DNA from: Pseudomonas cichorii
GTDB taxonomy: Bacteria; Pseudomonadota; Gammaproteobacteria; Pseudomonadales; Pseudomonadaceae
DNA: 64,000 nt
Assembly (NCBI RefSeq): GCF_015471405.1
Contig: NZ_BLVZ01000010.1
Location: forward strand, 62,001-126,000
Reading direction: 5' to 3'
Part shown: piece by piece, positions 8,146 to 16,172 of the stretch
Layout: the number at the start of each line of letters is the position of its first letter
Position numbering within the stretch: position 1 is the first letter of the stretch
Notes under the pieces: generated by a model
Database searches by the model: none
What the model saw: only the letters and a program-made list of their open reading frames with translations
Told to the model about the DNA's origin: nothing
Made by a program: the position numbers and the translations under genes

Positions 8146-9642
8146 CTATTCCCCTTTACTTCTTATCCCTCCCCCCTCCAACGCCTCATTAATCACCCGC
8201 AAAACCTTAACCCGCGCCCACCGCTTGTCATTCGCCTCAACCAACGTCCACGGCGCAATCTCGGTACTCGTGCGATCCACCATATCCCCCACCGCCTGGC
8301 GATACTGCGGCCATTTTTCGCGGTTGCGCCAGTCGTCTTCGGTGATTTTGTAGCGTTTGAAGGGGATTTTTTCTCGTTCCTGGAAGCGTTCCAGTTGGGT
8401 CTGTTCGTCGATGGCGAGCCAGAATTTCACGACGACGATGCCGGCGTCGGTGAGTTGTTCTTCGAAGTCGTTGATTTCGCCGTAGGCTCTGGCCCAGTCG
8501 GAGTCGCTGCAGAAGCCTTCGACTCGTTCCACCAGTACCCGGCCATACCAGGAGCGGTCGAAGATGGTGAATTTGCCGCGTGCGGGGATCTGTCGCCAGA
8601 AGCGCCAGAGGTAGGGTTGGGCGCGTTCGTCCTGGGTGGGGGCGGCGATGGGGACGATGCTGTATTGGCGTGGGTCGAGTGCGGCGGCGACGCGGCGGAT
8701 GGCGCCGCCTTTGCCTGCGGCATCGTTGCCTTCGAAGACGGCCACCAGGGCGTGTTTTTTCATGCGTTTGTCGCGCAGGTTGACGGACAGGCGCGCCTGT
8801 TCGGCAATCAGTGCTTCCTGGTATTCGTCCTTGCTCAGGCTGCGGCTCAGGTCGAGGCTGTCGAGCAGGGTCAGTTCGCCGTGGTTGGCGGGCAAGGGGC
8901 CGAAGGTCAATGGCTTGGGCTCGGCCTTGGGTGTGTTCAATGCGGCCTGCATGCCTTCGAGCAGCAGGCGGCCCACGGTGAGGCTGCGGTAGTTGGCATC
9001 CACGCCTTCGATCACATGCCAAGGCGCGTATTCGCGGCTGGTGCGGCGCAGTACTCGTTCGCCGAAGCGCACGAACTTGCCGTAGGTTTTCGATTGCTGC
9101 CAGTCCAGCGGGCTGATGCGCCAGCTGTGCAGCGGGTCGTCCTTGAGGGTTTTGAGGCGTAATTTCATCTGTTTGCGGGACAGGTGAAACCAGAATTTGA
9201 AGATGAGTGCGCCTTCGTCACAGAGCATTTTTTCCAGGCGTTCGGCACCGCTGATGGCCTGGTCGAGTACCGCATCCTTGAACAGGCCATGCACACGGCC
9301 TTGCAGCATCTGGCTGTACCAGTTGCCGAAGAAGATCCCCATGCGGCCCTTGGCGGGCAATTGCCGCCAGTAGCGCCAGGCCGTGGGGTGAGCCAGTTCT
9401 TCGTCGGTCTGTCGGTCGAAGGTGCGGACTTCGATCAGGCGCGGATCCATCCACTCGCTGAGCAGTTTGACGGTTTCGCCTTTGCCCGCACCTTCGATGC
9501 CGTTGATCAATACGATGATCTGGCGTCCGGCCTGCTCGTGCAAGTCGTACTGGGCTTCCAGCAAGGCTTCGCGCAGCGCAGGCACTTCAGCCTCGTAGAT
9601 TTCATTGGAGATGGCATGACCTATTTCAGCGGACTCAAACAT
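8146..9642 (-). CDS. pap: Polyphosphate:AMP phosphotransferase (two-domain PPK2)
   Basis: A 498-aa cytoplasmic enzyme that transfers phosphate from polyphosphate to AMP, giving ADP. It consists of two fused PPK2 domains. The N-terminal Walker A is GIEGAGKGET (about residues 48-57) and the C-terminal one GNDAAGKGGA (about 305-314). The C-terminal domain has the full FDRSWYGR lid motif (about 361-368), while the N-terminal domain has FFGNWYSQ instead. This fits the view that the second half carries activity. The ATG at 9642 is chosen because GAAGAG stands 8 bases upstream; a GTG at 9651 lies on top of that site. The length matches the P. aeruginosa protein. Monocistronic, divergent from nothing close. 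Confidence 0.93.
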   Translation of the reverse strand: MFESAEIGHAISNEIYEAEVPALREALLEAQYDLHEQAGRQIIVLINGIEGAGKGETVKLLSEWMDPRLIEVRTFDRQTDEELAHPTAWRYWRQLPAKGRMGIFFGNWYSQMLQGRVHGLFKDAVLDQAISGAERLEKMLCDEGALIFKFWFHLSRKQMKLRLKTLKDDPLHSWRISPLDWQQSKTYGKFVRFGERVLRRTSREYAPWHVIEGVDANYRSLTVGRLLLEGMQAALNTPKAEPKPLTFGPLPANHGELTLLDSLDLSRSLSKDEYQEALIAEQARLSVNLRDKRMKKHALVAVFEGNDAAGKGGAIRRVAAALDPRQYSIVPIAAPTQDERAQPYLWRFWRQIPARGKFTIFDRSWYGRVLVERVEGFCSDSDWARAYGEINDFEEQLTDAGIVVVKFWLAIDEQTQLERFQEREKIPFKRYKITEDDWRNREKWPQYRQAVGDMVDRTSTEIAPWTLVEANDKRWARVKVLRVINEALEGGGIRSKGE

Positions 9643-9789
9643 TAGCGGCACTCTTCAAATGATCTGCGGCTAATGTAGACCACTCATATCATTCAGCTAT
9701 CCTCCAGGATCAATAAAAGGGGTGAGAAAACCTTGTGCGCTGGCGTCAGTCACAAAACCCGGCTTTCTCACATGGCAACACATCAGGCT

Positions 9790-9875
9790 AACGACATTAC
9801 TCTGTCGGGTGTACTGGCTCTTCGCGAATGAATTCGCTCCTACAGAAATTCCATTTAATTCATGAGGTTGTGGTT
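9790..9875. repeat. Dispersed palindromic repeat, GTAGGAGCGAAT family, copy 2 (one arm)
   Basis: On the minus strand this reads CATGAATTAAATGGAA, then TGTAGGAGCGAATTCATTC, then a loop with CGACAGAG as in copy 3. The second arm is not recognisable, so this is a truncated or decayed copy. It lies between pap and the DUF892 gene. Confidence 0.7.
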
Positions 9876-9917
9876 TGAGAGGAGCCAAGACCCCTCTCAC
9901 GTGTATGCCTTAACCAC

Positions 9918-10499
9918 TCAGGCCTGTCTTTTCTTGCGGGGTTGTTTTTCTTCCTCTTGATCGTCCTCTACCTCTTGTCCTTCCTCCAGATCCAGCGTGG
10001 CGGCCTGGGTACCGCCCTCTTCGGCAATCGCTGTGAGTTTTTCATCGGCGGACTTTTCCTCTGCCAGGGTTTCGCCCAGCACACTCGCGGCATTGTCCAG
10101 GCCCAGGTGTTTGGCCATGGCAATCAGCGTTCCGTAGCCGGATATTTCATAGTGCTCGATCTTCTGACAAGCAGCGATAAGGCCCGCATCGAGTACCGGA
10201 CCCTTTTCGATTTCCTCCAGCAGTTCCTTGCTTTCTTCGATCAACCCTTCCATGGCGATGCACTTGACGCGCTTGAGTTTGATCTCGAACTGCTCGACCA
10301 GTTGATCGATACGCTGGATCTGGCCTTGGGTTTCTTCCAGATGCGCATTGAACGCTTCGGCCAGTTTGGGATTGGTGGAGGCCCGGGCCAGTTTTGGCAG
10401 GGCTTTGGTGATCTGTTTTTCAGCGCTGTAGATATCGGAAAGCTCGTGAATGAACAGATCCTCAATCGTTGTTCTGCTCTTGCTTGATGCTTTGTTCAT
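9918..10499 (-). CDS. DUF892 (YciE/YciF-type) ferritin-like protein
   Basis: A 193-aa protein with the DUF892 four-helix fold over residues about 8-160: IEDLFIHELSDIYSAEKQI, then HLEETQGQIQRIDQLVEQF and CQKIEHYEISGYGTLIAMA. Glutamate/histidine pairs in these helices match the di-iron ligands of the ferritin-like superfamily. The tail (about 165-193) is highly acidic then basic (EEGQEVEDDQEEEKQ, then PRKKRQA) and probably disordered. Family members are induced by osmotic or general stress in enterobacteria and pseudomonads; the catalytic role is unknown. GAGG stands 8 bases before the ATG. It stands alone on the minus strand. Confidence 0.85.
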   Translation of the reverse strand: MNKASSKSRTTIEDLFIHELSDIYSAEKQITKALPKLARASTNPKLAEAFNAHLEETQGQIQRIDQLVEQFEIKLKRVKCIAMEGLIEESKELLEEIEKGPVLDAGLIAACQKIEHYEISGYGTLIAMAKHLGLDNAASVLGETLAEEKSADEKLTAIAEEGGTQAATLDLEEGQEVEDDQEEEKQPRKKRQA

Positions 10500-10746
10500 C
10501 GGGAACCTCGTGGAGTGAGTCCTGCTTCAGGTTGACTGCCTTGAAGGGTTCCGACTGCTTACCCGTCACTGGAGTCGACTGAGGGGGAATAACAGCCGTT
10601 CAGGCCGATGAGAAATAAGCCGACGAGCAGTCACGGTGGCTTATCAATGGCCAGCAACCGTTAGTCCATTGCCATGAACCAAACACGACAACCCTCGTTC
10701 ATCTAAGGCAAGTCCAGACTCCTTCTGGCAAAGCCGAGGGCTGACC

Positions 10747-11970
10747 ATGAGAGCACTGACCTATCACGGGGCGCACAATGTAAAAGTCGATACCGTGCCC
10801 GACCCGCAGATACAGGAAGCCGACGACATCATCCTGCGGGTCACGGCCACCGCCATCTGTGGCTCTGACCTGCACCTCTATCACGGCAAGATCCCGGCCA
10901 CGGAGCATGGCGATATCCTGGGCCATGAGTTCATGGGGATCGTCGAAGAAGCCGGGCCTGCGGTGACCGCTGTACAGCGGGGCGACAGGGTTGTCATTCC
11001 ATTCGTGATTGCCTGCGGGGAATGTTTTTTCTGCCAGCTGGATCTGTTTTCCGCCTGTGAAACGACCAATACCGGACGCGGCGCGATCCTCAACAAGAAA
11101 TCCATTCCGCCCGGCGCCGCGCTGTTCGGCTACAGCCATTTGTATGGCGGCATTCCCGGCGGGCAGGCCGAGTATGTGCGGGTGCCGAAAGCCAATGTCG
11201 GCCCGTTCAAGGTGCCGGGCACTCTGGCGGACGAGAAGGTTCTGTTTCTCTCCGACATCCTGCCCACCGCCTGGCAGGCGGTGCTCAATGCAGGCATCGG
11301 CAAGGGTTCAAGCATCGCCATTTACGGCGCTGGCCCGGTCGGCCTGCTCTGCGCCGCGTGCGCGCGAATGCTGGGGGCCGAACGGATTTTCATCGTCGAT
11401 CATTACCCTTATCGGCTGGCCTATGCACAAAAGACCTACGGCGCCATCCCGATCAATTTCGATGAAGACGATGACCCGGCCGACACCATCATTCGCCAGA
11501 CACCCGGCATGCGCGGTGTCGATGCCGTGGTGGATGCGGTCGGTTTCGAGGCCAAGGGCAGCACCACGGAAACCGTGCTCGCGACCCTCAAGCTGGAAGG
11601 CAGCAGCGGCAAAGCCTTGCGCCAGTGCATCGCCACTGTGCGGCGCGGCGGCGTGGTGAGTGTGCCGGGGGTTTATTCCGGTTTTATTCACGGTTTCATG
11701 TTTGGCGATGCGTTCGACAAGGGCCTGACCTTCAAGATGGGCCAGACCCATGCCCAACGCTTCATGCCCGAACTGCTGGAGCATATCGAAACCGGTCGAC
11801 TGGCCCCTGAAGCGATCATCACCCACCGGATGTCACTGGAAGATGCCGCCACGGGTTACAAGATTTTCGACAAGGGCCAGGAGGATTGTCGCAAGGTGAT
11901 CCTGACGCCAGGCAACAACTCCATCAGCGTGCCGGAACCCGACTCCACGATCGTGCTTCCTGCAACATGA
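10747..11970 (+). CDS. Zinc-dependent alcohol dehydrogenase, formaldehyde-dehydrogenase-like
   Basis: A 407-aa medium-chain dehydrogenase. The catalytic zinc site is CGSDLH (Cys about 38) with GHEFMG (about 60-65). The structural zinc cysteines cluster at ACGECFFCQLDLFSAC (about 89-104). The Rossmann nucleotide fold begins at AIYGAGPVGLL (about 193-203). It belongs to the threonine dehydrogenase/glutathione-independent formaldehyde dehydrogenase subgroup common in stress-associated Pseudomonas loci. Substrate is not decided by sequence. A small membrane protein gene follows 19 bases later, so the two are probably cotranscribed. The upstream region holds no obvious operator. Confidence 0.85.
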   Translation: MRALTYHGAHNVKVDTVPDPQIQEADDIILRVTATAICGSDLHLYHGKIPATEHGDILGHEFMGIVEEAGPAVTAVQRGDRVVIPFVIACGECFFCQLDLFSACETTNTGRGAILNKKSIPPGAALFGYSHLYGGIPGGQAEYVRVPKANVGPFKVPGTLADEKVLFLSDILPTAWQAVLNAGIGKGSSIAIYGAGPVGLLCAACARMLGAERIFIVDHYPYRLAYAQKTYGAIPINFDEDDDPADTIIRQTPGMRGVDAVVDAVGFEAKGSTTETVLATLKLEGSSGKALRQCIATVRRGGVVSVPGVYSGFIHGFMFGDAFDKGLTFKMGQTHAQRFMPELLEHIETGRLAPEAIITHRMSLEDAATGYKIFDKGQEDCRKVILTPGNNSISVPEPDSTIVLPAT

Positions 11971-11989
11971 CAGGTACGGAGGTGCCGGA

Positions 11990-12214
11990 ATGGAAATGTC
12001 CACCGTGTTCTGGATCGCCGTGGCGGTCATGGTCATGCTGCTCGACGCCTGGGTCATCAACAGCGTCTGGCGCTCACGCAAAAGCCTGGCGACCAAGGCA
12101 GGCTGGAGTGCTCTGGTGGTGGTCCTGCCAGTGATCGGTGCCGGTATCTGGGGAGTCGCCGGCCCACGCGGCGTGGTTGAAGGGCCTACGTCGTCGGAGC
12201 ATAGCAAGGGGTAA
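11990..12214 (+). CDS. Small membrane protein with PLD-nuclease N-terminal (PLDNc) motif
   Basis: A 74-aa protein with two hydrophobic segments, about residues 5-24 (VFWIAVAVMVMLLDAWVINS) and 39-57 (WSALVVVLPVIGAGIWGVA). A W-R-S-R-K-S loop lies between them. This is the short PLDNc-type domain found at the N-terminus of cardiolipin synthases and as free-standing small proteins. GGAGG (11977-11981) gives a ribosome site 8 bases before the ATG. It follows the dehydrogenase closely and probably shares its transcript. Function unknown. Confidence 0.75.
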   Translation: MEMSTVFWIAVAVMVMLLDAWVINSVWRSRKSLATKAGWSALVVVLPVIGAGIWGVAGPRGVVEGPTSSEHSKG

Positions 12215-12225
12215 AGCCGCCGGCA

Positions 12226-12311
12226 GTAGGAGCGAATTCATTCGCGAGAGGTCAGTACATCCGACAGAGATAGGTCGTTTGAAATACCTTCGCGAATGAA
12301 TTCGCTCCTAC
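12226..12311. repeat. Dispersed palindromic repeat, GTAGGAGCGAAT family, copy 3
   Basis: Nearly perfect arms: GTAGGAGCGAATTCATTCGC (12226 on) and GCGAATGAATTCGCTCCTAC (ending 12311), with a loop containing GTACATCCGACAGAG. This is the best-preserved copy in the window. It starts 11 bases after the small membrane protein stop and may stop or protect that transcript. Confidence 0.85.
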
Positions 12312-12469
12312 GGAATGCATTGATGCGCACCACCTGAGTACACGCAAGTTTGTGCAATACCTGCCGATACAGCGAGTCACCTTCAAGATTCGTACTGTGT
12401 CCCAGGAGTCCCACACCCCATGACTGTCGGCATACCCCTCAGCCTACTGCTTGTGCTGGATGTGCAGGA

Positions 12470-14122
12470 ATGAATTGCTGGTCTGTGCTGGGGCTGGAAC
12501 CCGATGCCGATACCCGCAGTATCAAGCGTCAATACGCAGCCCTGCTCAAACAACACCGACCAGACGAGGATCCTGAGGGGTTTCAACGTCTGCGCGATGC
12601 CTATGAACAGGCTCTGAACTGGTCTGCCGAATGGCAAGAGGTGCAGGCCTTCGATCCGGCCCCGACATTTGCCCCGCTTGATGTCCTGCCGCTGAACGAC
12701 GGTTCGACCCCAGCCTGGAAGCTGGCGGAGCAACTGCTTGAAGGCATCACGGCAGATAACCTGGTCGAGCGCATGGAACAGGCTCGCACGAGTTATTGCG
12801 AAGCGGAGTTTGAAGGGCGCTTGCTGCTCCTCTGTCTATCGAGCCCTGAAGTCATGAAGGAGATGGCAGAGCCTGTCGTGCAGCACCTTTACTGGCTGAC
12901 TCCATGGCAGCGTCAGGATATTTCTTATGCGGCCACCGAACCCGTATTGAACTATCTGCTGAGCCATACCGAACACCAGCTGCATAGCGCGCTGGACACA
13001 GGAAACATCCAGCGCTTGCTGGATCTGTGCCGCAACCTTGAACAAAAAGCCTGGCTACAGACACTCGACCGTCGCCAGTGGCTCAATGAGTGTCTGGCCC
13101 GGCTGCTGCTCAACGCCACGTTCTGGTCCAACCCGTTGTTCGACGCGCTATGCGCAAGCCAAGGCTGGAAACAGACAGGAAACCTTACGCCTTGGCGCTA
13201 TTGGAGCGAGCTGCTGCAGCGCAGCCACAGCACCGCTTTTCTTGAGGAGCAACAGCGTCTCGCAGCCCAGAAAAGCGAAAGTCCTGATTCCAGAGCAGCC
13301 CGCCTGTTGTTTCAGCCCATGCAAGAGGATGCCCGAGTGCAGCTCACGGCTGCATTCAACAAGGCCGACTGGCAGATGTGCGAACACCTGGCCAATACCG
13401 TACAGCACCGCTATCCACAACTGGCAAGCGAAATGCCGGGCATGGACCCTTACTTCTGGCGTCCGCTGCAGCGCAGCCCAGCAGTATGGGCACTGCCCCT
13501 TGCAATCCTCGGTTCAACCGGGGAAATAGCCTTCAACGATTATTTTCGTCTGGGCAGCAGCCTGCTTGAAACACTGAGCACAATGCTGGAGATGGCCGCA
13601 CTGTTCGGCTTGTTGGCGTGGTGCGTGAGCTGGGTGTGTCGAGCCGTTGCCCTGAATGCCTGGCGCACGGACAAGGCTCTGAGAGAACGCTGCGGTCACT
13701 GGCTGAGCCTGCGACGTCCCACGCCATTGCCGCTACATGAAAGTCTGCCGGGGTGGTTGCTTGCGATACCGGCCTTTCTGGCAGGTGGCATTGGCGCACT
13801 GCTGGTCTACACGGCAGTCCTGCTGGGCCTGGCCCTGCTGAGCCGCACGTCCAGGCCAGACCGTCGTAAGCAGGCATTTACAGAATCACCGCCCGGCTCA
13901 TGGCTACGGGAAATGAGAATCGGCATAGCCTTCGGACTGCTGGCGTCTTCGCTCTGGGTAGCCGTCGCCATCATCAACTATCGCCCGCTGGGCGAAGATC
14001 AGGGCATGCACCCCTGGCCACTGCGCCTGTGCGCAACCCTGGACGACACTTCACCGCCCTGTCAGGTACAGGTGACACGTCAGCAATGGTACGCACCTTC
14101 CACGCAAGGAGGCCGACCATGA
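12470..14122 (+). CDS. Membrane-anchored J-domain protein with RPD in place of HPD
   Basis: A 550-aa protein. The N-terminal J-like domain (about residues 2-50) reads NCWSVLGLEPDADTRSIKRQ, then LLKQHRPDEDPEGFQRLRDA. The canonical HPD is shifted or replaced (H-R-P-D), which matters because HPD stimulates the DnaK-type ATPase. A helical region of unknown fold follows (about 90-340), then a C-terminal membrane part with about five hydrophobic segments (from about 345). The ATG at 12470 is preferred because the J domain begins there; the frame is open back to 12350 but unlike a protein. It overlaps the next gene by ATGA. This resembles DjlB/DjlC-type co-chaperones that serve specialised HSP70s; the partner is not in the window. 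Confidence 0.75.
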   Translation: MNCWSVLGLEPDADTRSIKRQYAALLKQHRPDEDPEGFQRLRDAYEQALNWSAEWQEVQAFDPAPTFAPLDVLPLNDGSTPAWKLAEQLLEGITADNLVERMEQARTSYCEAEFEGRLLLLCLSSPEVMKEMAEPVVQHLYWLTPWQRQDISYAATEPVLNYLLSHTEHQLHSALDTGNIQRLLDLCRNLEQKAWLQTLDRRQWLNECLARLLLNATFWSNPLFDALCASQGWKQTGNLTPWRYWSELLQRSHSTAFLEEQQRLAAQKSESPDSRAARLLFQPMQEDARVQLTAAFNKADWQMCEHLANTVQHRYPQLASEMPGMDPYFWRPLQRSPAVWALPLAILGSTGEIAFNDYFRLGSSLLETLSTMLEMAALFGLLAWCVSWVCRAVALNAWRTDKALRERCGHWLSLRRPTPLPLHESLPGWLLAIPAFLAGGIGALLVYTAVLLGLALLSRTSRPDRRKQAFTESPPGSWLREMRIGIAFGLLASSLWVAVAIINYRPLGEDQGMHPWPLRLCATLDDTSPPCQVQVTRQQWYAPSTQGGRP

Positions 14123-15057
14123 TCAGTAGTCGCGCCTTTGTTGTCGCCGTATGCGTGTTTCTGGGGATTGCCTGGTTGCACCAGATACTCGTGCCGTCTC
14201 GCGAAAAACCAGAGTCTGTATCAACCCAGTTGCTGAAGATGAACAAATGCCTGGCTTACAGCGATACGTTGCTGCGCATTCGTTATCACTTTTACCAGAC
14301 CCGTTTTGACGATGTGATCGCTCGCAATCCCTCTCCAAGCCGGACGTTCAGCGGCTTCGGCATGGGCTCTGCCGAGAAGGACTCTACAAGTCCCTGCTCC
14401 TTTCATGTGAGCGGCGGGCACAAATGGAACAGCCTTCTGGACATTGCCGCTTATGATTACATCCAGGCCTATGACAATCTGCGCCCTGAAGCCCGTAAGG
14501 TCGAACAACTGTACGTTGAGCGATACCCCGAGATACCGGTTGCGCGCCAGCTCAATGAGTTGCTCACCCAAAGAATGGACGAGTTGTACGAACGTGCGCC
14601 CGCCTTCAATCAGGCGCTCGAACAGCCAATGCTGCAATTGCGCAGCAAACAACTCAAGCAAATCGAACAACGCCTCGGACGCGATCAGCACTGGCACACG
14701 CTCAATTTCATGCTGATGGCGCGCCTGGCAATCAATCAACTGGATGAGCAGGCGGGCAGTCAGCGCCTGACTCCCGAGCAGGTTCAGGCCTTGCACCGCT
14801 CATTGCTGGCAGCCTGGACCGATGCTGAAGACTACTTCAAGACCTTGCCACGTCTGACCTCAGCCGGAGGCGGCAAACCTGTGTGGCGCGAGATCAGCGA
14901 GCCGGCCAAGACCTGGATCGACGCCTTGGCTACCCTGCAACAACACTGGACCGCTCGGGCAGAACCCGAGCAATTGAGTAACGATTTCATCGCCGTAGAC
15001 AACGGCTATGACCGGATGTGGACGCTGTATAACCTGGCTGCATTTGGCAAGTATTGA
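14119..15057 (+). CDS. DUF3829 (YiiG-like) membrane-anchored periplasmic protein
   Basis: A 312-aa protein. An N-terminal hydrophobic segment (about residues 5-22, AFVVAVCVFLGIAWLHQI) acts as signal anchor, with no lipobox. A largely helical DUF3829 region follows, with LLKMNKCLAYSDTLLRIRYH near 35-55 and a C-terminal YDRMWTLYNLAAFGKY. The start ATG overlaps the J-domain stop (ATGA) and has a strong AAGGAGG 6 bases upstream. The two are therefore a translationally coupled pair, and both are probably needed together at the inner membrane. Role unknown; a link to protein folding or envelope stress is inferred from the J-domain partner only. Confidence 0.75.
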   Translation: MISSRAFVVAVCVFLGIAWLHQILVPSREKPESVSTQLLKMNKCLAYSDTLLRIRYHFYQTRFDDVIARNPSPSRTFSGFGMGSAEKDSTSPCSFHVSGGHKWNSLLDIAAYDYIQAYDNLRPEARKVEQLYVERYPEIPVARQLNELLTQRMDELYERAPAFNQALEQPMLQLRSKQLKQIEQRLGRDQHWHTLNFMLMARLAINQLDEQAGSQRLTPEQVQALHRSLLAAWTDAEDYFKTLPRLTSAGGGKPVWREISEPAKTWIDALATLQQHWTARAEPEQLSNDFIAVDNGYDRMWTLYNLAAFGKY

Positions 15058-15067
15058 GCGCTGCCTT

Positions 15068-15799
15068 TCAGCGACTCAAATACGCAAAACGCCCCTTGAA
15101 CGGTTTGCCGATCGGGTCGGCCAGATCACCATGCTTGCTGGTGGTCAGGCCCAGGTCCACCAGCGATTCGGCCAGTTTCACGGCGGCGCTGACGCCTTCC
15201 ACTACGGGCAGGCCGATGGCTTCGCTCAGTTGTCGAGGCAGGTCAGCCATGCCGCCGCAACCCAGCACGATGGCACCGGCGCCCTCCTCGTCACGGGCGC
15301 GGCGGGCCTGTTCGACCATGCGTTCGATCAGTTCCGGGCCGCCTTCTTCCAGGGCCAGGACTGGCAAATCTATACAACGCACCGAAGTGCAGAGTTCGCT
15401 GAAGCCATAACGTTGCAGCAGGTGCTCGGCAATGATCCGGGTGCGGCTCAGGGTGGTGACAACGGCAAAGCGTGTGGCAATCAGGCCTGCCATGTGAAAG
15501 GCGGCTTCGGCGATACCGATGACCGGTGCAGTGGCGTACTCGCGGGCGGCCAGCAGGCCTGGGTCGCCGAAGCAGGCGATGATGTGGGCATCGACCTGTT
15601 GATCTCGTCCTTTGCGTATTTCCTCCAGCACGCCCAGCGTGGCAATGGCTTCGTCAAAATGCCCTTCGATGGACACCGGCCCGTCCTCGGGGCTGCACGC
15701 GATGATTTGCGTGCCCGGTCGCGCTATCGCCTGGGCGGCCAGCCCGATCTTGTGGGTCATGGCATCGCTGGTGTTGGGGTTGATCACTTGAATACGCAC
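15068..15799 (-). CDS. Aspartate/glutamate/hydantoin racemase family protein (probable hydantoin racemase)
   Basis: A 243-aa enzyme with the two catalytic cysteines of the Asp/Glu/hydantoin racemase family: ACFGDPG (Cys about 74) and LGCGGM (Cys about 181). It opens with the family's RIQVINPNTS. The GTG at 15799 is chosen because GGAGG stands 4 bases upstream; the ATG at 15847 has none. Hydantoin racemases interconvert 5-substituted hydantoins for ring-opening enzymes. The divergent NCS1 permease supports hydantoin or allantoin-type substrates. No hydantoinase is in the window, so the pathway is incomplete here. Shared control through the 373-base divergent region is likely. Confidence 0.85.
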   Translation of the reverse strand: MRIQVINPNTSDAMTHKIGLAAQAIARPGTQIIACSPEDGPVSIEGHFDEAIATLGVLEEIRKGRDQQVDAHIIACFGDPGLLAAREYATAPVIGIAEAAFHMAGLIATRFAVVTTLSRTRIIAEHLLQRYGFSELCTSVRCIDLPVLALEEGGPELIERMVEQARRARDEEGAGAIVLGCGGMADLPRQLSEAIGLPVVEGVSAAVKLAESLVDLGLTTSKHGDLADPIGKPFKGRFAYLSR

Positions 15800-15853
15800 A
15801 GGGCCTCCTTCAGCGCTGCTTGAAAATGCCATGAAAGTTATTGGCACTCACGA

Positions 15854-15863
15854 TTGTATACAG
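15854..15863. promoter_or_regulatory. Candidate operator TTGTATACAG in divergent racemase/permease region
   Basis: A near-perfect dyad of the TTGTATACAA type bound by FadR/FCD-class GntR regulators. It lies 55 bases upstream of the racemase start, where it could cover that promoter. Two related sites stand on the permease side. No regulator gene is in the window. Confidence 0.4.
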
Positions 15864-16095
15864 AAATAGTGCCATGTTGGGTTATCGCTCAGATAGCCCG
15901 CACCCCATCCCATTTGCGCAGGCAAGCAGCTTCCTCAGGGCATGAATGCACTTCTATCGAGCAAAACCGCCCTGTTTTCGCGCACTGAAAGCACCATTTG
16001 TGGATGATCCCACGCACCGGTGTTCCCTCCTTGAACTCCCGCCCGGCAATACTCTGGAGGCTTTTTCCCTGAGAATCCGGGCCATGGCATACGTC

Positions 16096-16117
16096 TTGCG
16101 TACAAGATCGTATACAA
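16096..16117. promoter_or_regulatory. Two adjacent candidate operators upstream of the permease
   Basis: TTGCGTACAA (16096-16105) and TCGTATACAA (16108-16117) are tandem versions of the TTGTATACAA dyad, about 56-77 bases before the permease ATG. The first is embedded in a longer dyad, TCTTG-CGTA-CAAGA. Tandem sites suggest cooperative binding by a dimeric repressor; this is inference. Confidence 0.45.
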
Positions 16118-16172
16118 AAACGCCATCACTCGTACCCAGCTACAGCGATGGCCCAACGAGGGAGGGAATGCC

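Noticed and set aside
8005..9162. Long plus-strand open frame (385 codons) opposite pap
   Set aside because: Antisense shadow of a GC-rich, clearly identified gene; the translation is low-complexity (Gly, Ala, Val, Phe rich) with no motif.
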